From contig CAZLZR010000015.1 of NCBI GenBank assembly GCA_964564015.1, positions 1 through 64,000 of the forward strand: a stretch of 64,000 nucleotides of DNA, read 5' to 3'. Positions 59,404 through 64,000 of the stretch are shown here, piece after piece. Below the pieces are notes generated by a model. The model did no database searches and was not told the origin of the DNA. It saw only the letters and a program-made list of their open reading frames with translations. The stretch comes from Acetivibrio sp964564015 (GTDB taxonomy: Bacteria > Bacillota > Clostridia > Acetivibrionales > Acetivibrionaceae). Position 1 is the stretch's first letter, and each line of letters starts with the position of its first letter. The position numbers were made by a program, and so were the translations under genes.

Positions 59404-60329
59404 TTAAATACAATCGCCACCCATTCACCAAGTTCCTCAAATTGTTCGCATTTAAAACCCAGCTTTGTGTAAGCATCCAGAACTTCCTGGCTTCTTTCCT
59501 TAATAATACCGGAAGTAATAAAAAGACCATCCCTCTTCAAATATGAAGAAATTTTTCCTGATATATCAATTATAACATTTGCTATAATATTCGCAACAAT
59601 AATATCAGCCTTTTCCTCTTTCAAATCGTCAATAACTCCTCTAAAGGCCTCAACCGTATTGTCCACACCATTTATCCCACAGTTTTCTCTGGCAACCCTT
59701 ACTGCAACCTCATCAATATCAACGGCTGTAACAGACTTTGCACCCAATTTTGCTGCTATTATTGAAAGAATACCGGTACCGCAGCCCAAATCTATTACAG
59801 TATCCCCAGGCTTTACATACTTCTCCAGTAAAACAGAACACATTTTTGTAGTCTCATGAGTTCCGGTTCCAAATGCCATACCGGGATCCATCTCTATAAC
59901 AATTTCGTCGTTCTTTATTTCGTAGTTCTCCCATGATGGCTTTATAACTAATTTATCCGTCAAATTAAGCGGTTTGTAGTATTTCTTCCAGGAAGTACTC
60001 CAATCTTCATCATCTACTGTAGATGTTCCAACAAATCCTTCCCCTACATCCAAAAACTGACTGATAAACTTCAATTTTTCCTCAATTAAAGACGTCAGCT
60101 CGGAAATATTGCGCTCTTCTGAAAAATAAGCTTTTATTGTAACTCCCTCTTCAAGACTGCTTAAAAATTCATCATCCGCATAATCCAAAGTATCCGGCTT
60201 TGACAATTCACTTATTATATCATTAGGGTCTTCAATAGCAACTCCACCCGCACCTATGGATGTAAGCATCTCCGTAATTGCATCATATGCTTCCTCGGTT
60301 GTCTTTATCCTAACCTCATGCCAAATCAT
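59385..60329 (-). CDS. prmA: Ribosomal protein L11 methyltransferase
   Basis: PrmA trimethylates ribosomal protein L11. Residues 1-140 form the substrate-binding domain; then DPGMAFGTGTHETTK and the SAM-binding loop VIDLGCGTGILSII mark the methyltransferase domain, followed by DIIVANIIA as the N/D-P-P-like motif. The length of 314 residues is usual. It lies between dnaJ and rsmE, as in many Firmicutes. Confidence 0.94.
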   Translation of the reverse strand: MIWHEVRIKTTEEAYDAITEMLTSIGAGGVAIEDPNDIISELSKPDTLDYADDEFLSSLEEGVTIKAYFSEERNISELTSLIEEKLKFISQFLDVGEGFVGTSTVDDEDWSTSWKKYYKPLNLTDKLVIKPSWENYEIKNDEIVIEMDPGMAFGTGTHETTKMCSVLLEKYVKPGDTVIDLGCGTGILSIIAAKLGAKSVTAVDIDEVAVRVARENCGINGVDNTVEAFRGVIDDLKEEKADIIVANIIANVIIDISGKISSYLKRDGLFITSGIIKERSQEVLDAYTKLGFKCEQFEELGEWVAIVFKCLDSL

Positions 60330-60380
60330 ATATATAATAGTCCTCCATAAAAAGCAGTAATATTTAATTTACCAACAATG

Positions 60381-61535
60381 TTACATTCCAAAGGCATCCT
60401 TTACTTTTTCAAAAAAAGTTTTCCTCTGCTCATGAACTTCATCGCCGCTTAATTCGGCAAATTCTTTTAAAATAGATTTTTGTCTGTCATTAAGTTTCTT
60501 CGGAACTTCAACCTGTACCTTGACATATTGATCTCCGCGACCACTTCCCCGTAAGAAAGGAATCCCCTTACCCTTAAGTCTGAAAACCGATCCGGTTTGA
60601 GTACCTTCAGGAACCTGGTATTTAACTTTTCCATCAAGGGTAGGAACCTCTAATTCAGTCCCTAGTGCTGCTTGCACAAAGGTAATGGGCATCTCACAAA
60701 TAACATCATTGCCCTGTCGCTGAAAAATTGCATGAGGTTTTACCCTCACAGATATATATAAATCTCCTCCGGAGCCTCCCTTTGATCCGGGTTCTCCTTC
60801 TCCCCTTAAAGAAATTGTCTGCCCGTCATCAATTCCGGCAGGTATGTTGATTTTAATTTTTTTGGGCTTTCTTATTCTGCCTTTGCCATTACATGCATCA
60901 CAAGGATTGGTTATAACTTTTCCCTCACCATGGCAGACATCACAGGTCTTTATATTCACAAATTGCCCAAAAGGCGTTCTCTGCTTATACTGAATCTGTC
61001 CGGTTCCATTACAATGCTGACATGTTGACGCATTAGTTCCGGGCTTTGACCCTGAACCTTCGCATTTTTCACAAGTCTCCATTCTATTGATTGAGAGCTC
61101 TTTCTCAACTCCAAAAGCCGCTTCCTCAAAACTGATATCAACAGAAGATTTTAAATCAGCCCCTTTTTGAGGCCCCCTTCGCGTTCTCGAGGAAGAAGAT
61201 CTTCCTCCAAAACCTGAGCCACCGAAAATGGTCTCAAATATGTCACCAAAACCTCCAAAATCGCCGAAATCACCAAAGCCACCATTAAAACCGCCAAAAC
61301 CACCCTGTTCAAAACCGGCATGACCAAACTGGTCATATTGTGCTCTCTTCTGCGAATCACTCAAAACCTCATAAGCTTCATTTGCTTCCTTAAACTTAGC
61401 CTCAGCTTCCTTATTTCCGGGATTCATATCAGGATGATATTGCTTTGCCATTTTCCTGTAAGCCTTTTTTATATCAGCATCGGATGCACTTTTGTCAACA
61501 CCGAGGACTTCATAATAGTCTCTCTTATTAGCCAT
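60381..61535 (-). CDS. dnaJ: Chaperone DnaJ
   Basis: Hsp40 co-chaperone of DnaK. The J domain (DYYEVLGVDKSASDADIKKA, with HPD) covers about 70 residues, followed by a Gly/Phe-rich linker, four CxxCxGxG zinc repeats (CEKCEGSG, CQHCNGTG, CDVCHGEG, CDACNGKG), and C-terminal substrate-binding domains. 384 residues, the usual length. AAGGAG lies eight bases upstream. A hairpin separates it from dnaK, likely tuning the ratio. Confidence 0.96.
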   Translation of the reverse strand: MANKRDYYEVLGVDKSASDADIKKAYRKMAKQYHPDMNPGNKEAEAKFKEANEAYEVLSDSQKRAQYDQFGHAGFEQGGFGGFNGGFGDFGDFGGFGDIFETIFGGSGFGGRSSSSRTRRGPQKGADLKSSVDISFEEAAFGVEKELSINRMETCEKCEGSGSKPGTNASTCQHCNGTGQIQYKQRTPFGQFVNIKTCDVCHGEGKVITNPCDACNGKGRIRKPKKIKINIPAGIDDGQTISLRGEGEPGSKGGSGGDLYISVRVKPHAIFQRQGNDVICEMPITFVQAALGTELEVPTLDGKVKYQVPEGTQTGSVFRLKGKGIPFLRGSGRGDQYVKVQVEVPKKLNDRQKSILKEFAELSGDEVHEQRKTFFEKVKDAFGM

Positions 61536-61610
61536 CCAATCAACTCCTTCAAATCATAAGATTAATAACACATAGAAAAGATTATATCATTTTGAAATAT
61601 ATATTACAAC

Positions 61611-61645
61611 AAAGAGCCAAAGCCATTTGTAATGACTTTGGCCTT
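61611..61645 (-). terminator. Hairpin between dnaK and dnaJ
   Basis: GCCAAAG (61616-61622) pairs with CTTTGGC (61636-61642), with an inner CATT/AATG stem and flanking AAG/CTT pairs, then a T-containing stretch on the minus strand. It sits about 100 bp after dnaK and 76 bp before dnaJ, so it may partly terminate the transcript or protect the dnaK mRNA. Confidence 0.65.
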
Positions 61646-61744
61646 GCATTTTAAGAAATTTGCACAGTGAACTCCGAAACCGGATTTATGCTAAATCACT
61701 CAAAAATCTCGATTGATGTAATCTCACAAAATCCTTAAACCACT

Positions 61745-63589
61745 TTATTTATCATCATCAACCACTTTATAATCAGCATCATATACATTTTCCTGTCCGG
61801 TAGCTCCACCTGCCTGCTGTCCGGGATCTCCACCCATATCAGGACCTGCTGCTCCAGGATTCTGCTGATAAATCTTTGCCGATACATCATAGAATGCCTT
61901 GCTCAGTTCTTCAGTAGCCTTCTTGATTGTCTCGGTATCTGTACCCTTTAAAGCTTCTTTTACCTTATTTATCTCAGCTTCAATTTTTGCCTTGTCATCG
62001 CTTCCGATTTTATCTCCGAGATCCTTTAAAGTCTTTTCAGACTGGAATACCATAGAGTCAGCATTATTTCTTACATCAACAGCTTCTTTCCTTGCCTTGT
62101 CTTCTGACTCAAACTTTTGTGCTTCCTTGACTGCCTTGTCAATTTCATCATCAGACAGGTTTGTAGAAGCTGTAATAGTTACTTTTTGCTCTTTACCGGT
62201 GCCAAGATCTTTTGCAGATACATGAACTATACCGTTTGCATCTATATCAAACGTAACTTCAATCTGTGGTACTCCTCTTGGAGCCGGTGGAATACCGTCA
62301 AGGTTAAACTCTCCTAACAGCTTGTTGTCAGCAGCCATTTGTCTTTCACCCTGGAATACCCTTACTGTTACGGCAGTCTGTCCGTCAGCCGCTGTTGAGA
62401 ATACCTGACTCTTCTTTGCAGGTATAGTCGTATTTCTTTCTATCAGCTTTGTAAATACTCCACCAAGGGTTTCAATACCAAGTGAAAGAGGTGTTACGTC
62501 AAGAAGCAGTAAATCTTTAACTTCACCGGTAAGAACTCCAGCCTGTATAGCTGCACCTACAGCAACACATTCATCAGGGTTTATCCCTTTGAAAGGCTCC
62601 TTGCCGAAATATTTCTTAACAGCTTCCTGAACTGCAGGTATTCTTGTAGAACCACCAACTAAAAGAATTTTATCTATTTTGTCTGGGCTAAGACCTGCAT
62701 CCTGCATTGCACGTCTTGTTGGTTCCATAGTTTTTTCTACAAGATCAGCTGTCAATTCATCAAATTTTGCCCTTGTAATTGTAATATCAAGGTGCTTGGG
62801 TCCAGTCGCATCAGCTGTAATAAACGGAAGATTTACATTTGTAGTCGTTACACCTGAAAGCTCTATTTTAGCCTTTTCTGCAGCTTCTTTAAGTCTTTGC
62901 ATAGCCATTTTGTCATTTTTTAAATCTATGCCGTTTTCTCTCTTGAAAGTATCAACAAGGTAGTTCATTACTCTATCGTCAAAATCGTCACCACCAAGTC
63001 TGTTGTTACCATGTGTTGCTAAAACTTCAAATACTCCGTCACCAATTTCAAGTAAAGATACGTCAAATGTACCTCCACCAAGGTCAAATACCAGTATTTT
63101 CTGGTCATTTTCCTTATCAAGACCATAAGCTAATGCTGCTGCAGTAGGTTCGTTTATTATTCTTAAAACTTCCAGCCCTGCAATTTTTCCCGCATCCTTT
63201 GTAGCCTGTCTTTGTGCATCACTGAAGTATGCAGGAACTGTTATAACAGCCTGACTTACTTTTTCTCCCAAGTATGCTTCAGCGTCCGTTTTAATCTTCT
63301 GAAGAATCATTGCTGAAATTTCCTGAGGAGTATAAGAACCATCATCTATTTTTACTTTCCTGTCGGTACCCATATCTCTTTTTATAGATATTACAGTCCT
63401 TTCAGGATTAGTAATAGCCTGCCTTTTTGCAACCTGCCCCACTAGTCTTTCCCCTGTCTTAGAAAATGCTACAACTGAAGGAGTTGTTCTTCCGCCTTCA
63501 GAATTTGCTATGACAACAGGTTCTCCACCTTCCATTACCGCTACACATGAATTTGTGGTACCTAAGTCTATACCAATTACTTTGCCCAT
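61745..63589 (-). CDS. dnaK: Chaperone DnaK (Hsp70)
   Basis: The 614-residue protein begins with IGIDLGTTNSCVAVMEGG and has the ATPase motifs (FDLGGGTFDVSLLEI, NEPTAAALAYGLDKE, VGGSTRIPAVQ), then a peptide-binding domain (VTPLSLGIETLGGVFT) and a Gly-rich tail ending VYDADYKVVDDD. With GrpE and DnaJ it folds and protects proteins. Ribosome site AAAGGAGGC before the ATG. No CIRCE operator is in the window; it would be upstream of the missing start of the operon. Confidence 0.97.
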   Translation of the reverse strand: MGKVIGIDLGTTNSCVAVMEGGEPVVIANSEGGRTTPSVVAFSKTGERLVGQVAKRQAITNPERTVISIKRDMGTDRKVKIDDGSYTPQEISAMILQKIKTDAEAYLGEKVSQAVITVPAYFSDAQRQATKDAGKIAGLEVLRIINEPTAAALAYGLDKENDQKILVFDLGGGTFDVSLLEIGDGVFEVLATHGNNRLGGDDFDDRVMNYLVDTFKRENGIDLKNDKMAMQRLKEAAEKAKIELSGVTTTNVNLPFITADATGPKHLDITITRAKFDELTADLVEKTMEPTRRAMQDAGLSPDKIDKILLVGGSTRIPAVQEAVKKYFGKEPFKGINPDECVAVGAAIQAGVLTGEVKDLLLLDVTPLSLGIETLGGVFTKLIERNTTIPAKKSQVFSTAADGQTAVTVRVFQGERQMAADNKLLGEFNLDGIPPAPRGVPQIEVTFDIDANGIVHVSAKDLGTGKEQKVTITASTNLSDDEIDKAVKEAQKFESEDKARKEAVDVRNNADSMVFQSEKTLKDLGDKIGSDDKAKIEAEINKVKEALKGTDTETIKKATEELSKAFYDVSAKIYQQNPGAAGPDMGGDPGQQAGGATGQENVYDADYKVVDDDK

Positions 63590-63666
63590 TATAAAAGCCT
63601 CCTTCTATTAAATATATATTTTACGTTGATTTCTTAGTATCTGAAACTACAATCAGCCTCAAAATC

Positions 63667-64000
63667 TTAATTTGCAACCTTAACCATACTGTGTCTTATA
63701 ACTTTGTCCTTAAGTATATATCCCTTTTGGAATTCTTCAACCACAACATTTTCTCCATATTCCTCGTCATCCACATGGGAAACGGCATTATGCAGATTTG
63801 GATCGAACTCCTTACCTACAGCTTCTATGACCTCTACATTCAGTTTTTTCATTACATCCTTGAATTGACGATATACAAGTTCTATTCCTTCCTTTAGTGA
63901 AGTACCACCCGCATCGTTGTCTGCAGCCTGGATTGCCCTTTCAATATTGTCAACCACAGGTAAAAAGGCAGCAACAACATCACCTGTAGCATCCATGTAT
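63667..64000 (-). CDS. grpE: Nucleotide exchange factor GrpE, C-terminal part
   Basis: The gene runs off the end of the window, so only about 110 C-terminal residues are seen. DVVAAFLPVVDNIERAI, KKLNVEVIEAVGKEFDPNLH and EFQKGYILKDKVIRHSMVKVAN match the GrpE dimer helix end and beta domain. GrpE releases ADP from DnaK. It lies 77 bp upstream of dnaK. Confidence 0.95.
   Translation of the reverse strand, partial: YMDATGDVVAAFLPVVDNIERAIQAADNDAGGTSLKEGIELVYRQFKDVMKKLNVEVIEAVGKEFDPNLHNAVSHVDDEEYGENVVVEEFQKGYILKDKVIRHSMVKVAN

Overview
The window is AT-rich, low-GC Firmicute DNA from an anaerobic, cellulosome-forming clostridium, most likely of the Acetivibrio / Ruminiclostridium group (old Clostridium cluster III). 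The evidence is a cohesin + S-layer-homology anchoring protein, a SigI/RsgI pair whose anti-sigma factor carries two PA14 domains, a dockerin-bearing GH43 enzyme, a CBM4-Ig-GH9 cellulase, pyruvate phosphate dikinase and a corrinoid-type methyltransferase. No complete rRNA operon, CRISPR array or prophage is visible. Most genes lie on the minus strand.

Layout. 0-5.9 kb: a lipoprotein, a ferritin-like protein, tRNA-modifying TmcAL, a pterin-dependent methyltransferase and RNase J. 5.9-6.9 kb: a 1-kb gene-poor stretch with a 44-bp tandem repeat whose relative also sits inside a coding sequence at 11.03 kb. 6.9-16.4 kb: glycosyltransferase, PIN-PhoH ATPase, a HEAT/TM/SH3 protein with a coiled-coil partner, cupin, a 48-residue zinc ribbon, MBL hydrolase and a zinc-ribbon membrane protein. 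16.5-22.6 kb: a potABCD polyamine transporter with a membrane-tethered binding protein, preceded by an orphan membrane-anchored PstS-like protein. 23.1-25.1 kb: three adjacent, apparently related proteins of unknown function. 25.6-27.9 kb: a GH9 cellulase without dockerin. 28-33.9 kb: an accessory, decaying zone with a hypE remnant, CDP-alcohol phosphotransferase, GNAT, hemerythrin-CheX pair, XRE regulators with a DUF2975 protein, an internally deleted IS30-family element and a strongly structured 130-nt palindrome. 33.9-37.2 kb: an ABC transporter with its own two-component system, then an rlmD 3' remnant and a GIY-YIG protein. 38.7-43.8 kb: tRNA-Gln(CUG), the cohesin-SLH protein and sigI-rsgI. 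44-50 kb: a small unknown gene, a beta-propeller surface protein, the DUF4363-YetF pair and ppdK. 50.9-56 kb: glyS and the conserved yicC-remA-gmk-rpoZ-coaBC housekeeping cluster. 56-58 kb: a GH43_24-like exo-beta-1,3-galactanase with CBM13 and dockerin. 58.3-64 kb: the heat-shock operon grpE-dnaK-dnaJ-prmA-rsmE-cheY.

How it fits together. The polysaccharide genes form a plausible sense-and-degrade set: RsgI is predicted to display PA14 sugar-binding domains outside the cell and release SigI when ligand binds; the SLH-cohesin protein can hold a dockerin enzyme on the cell surface; and GH43 and GH9 enzymes are nearby. The links are inferred from families and proximity.

The most interesting unexplained material is (i) the three-gene family at 23.1-25.1 kb, (ii) an interspersed ~104-bp repeat with terminal GGATAACG inverted repeats at four sites, mostly at gene 3' ends, (iii) a repeat element absorbed in frame into a coding sequence, and (iv) the deleted IS30 copy with 4 x 20-bp subterminal repeats next to a nested palindrome. 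Functions and coordinates come from reading the sequence alone; no database search was run.
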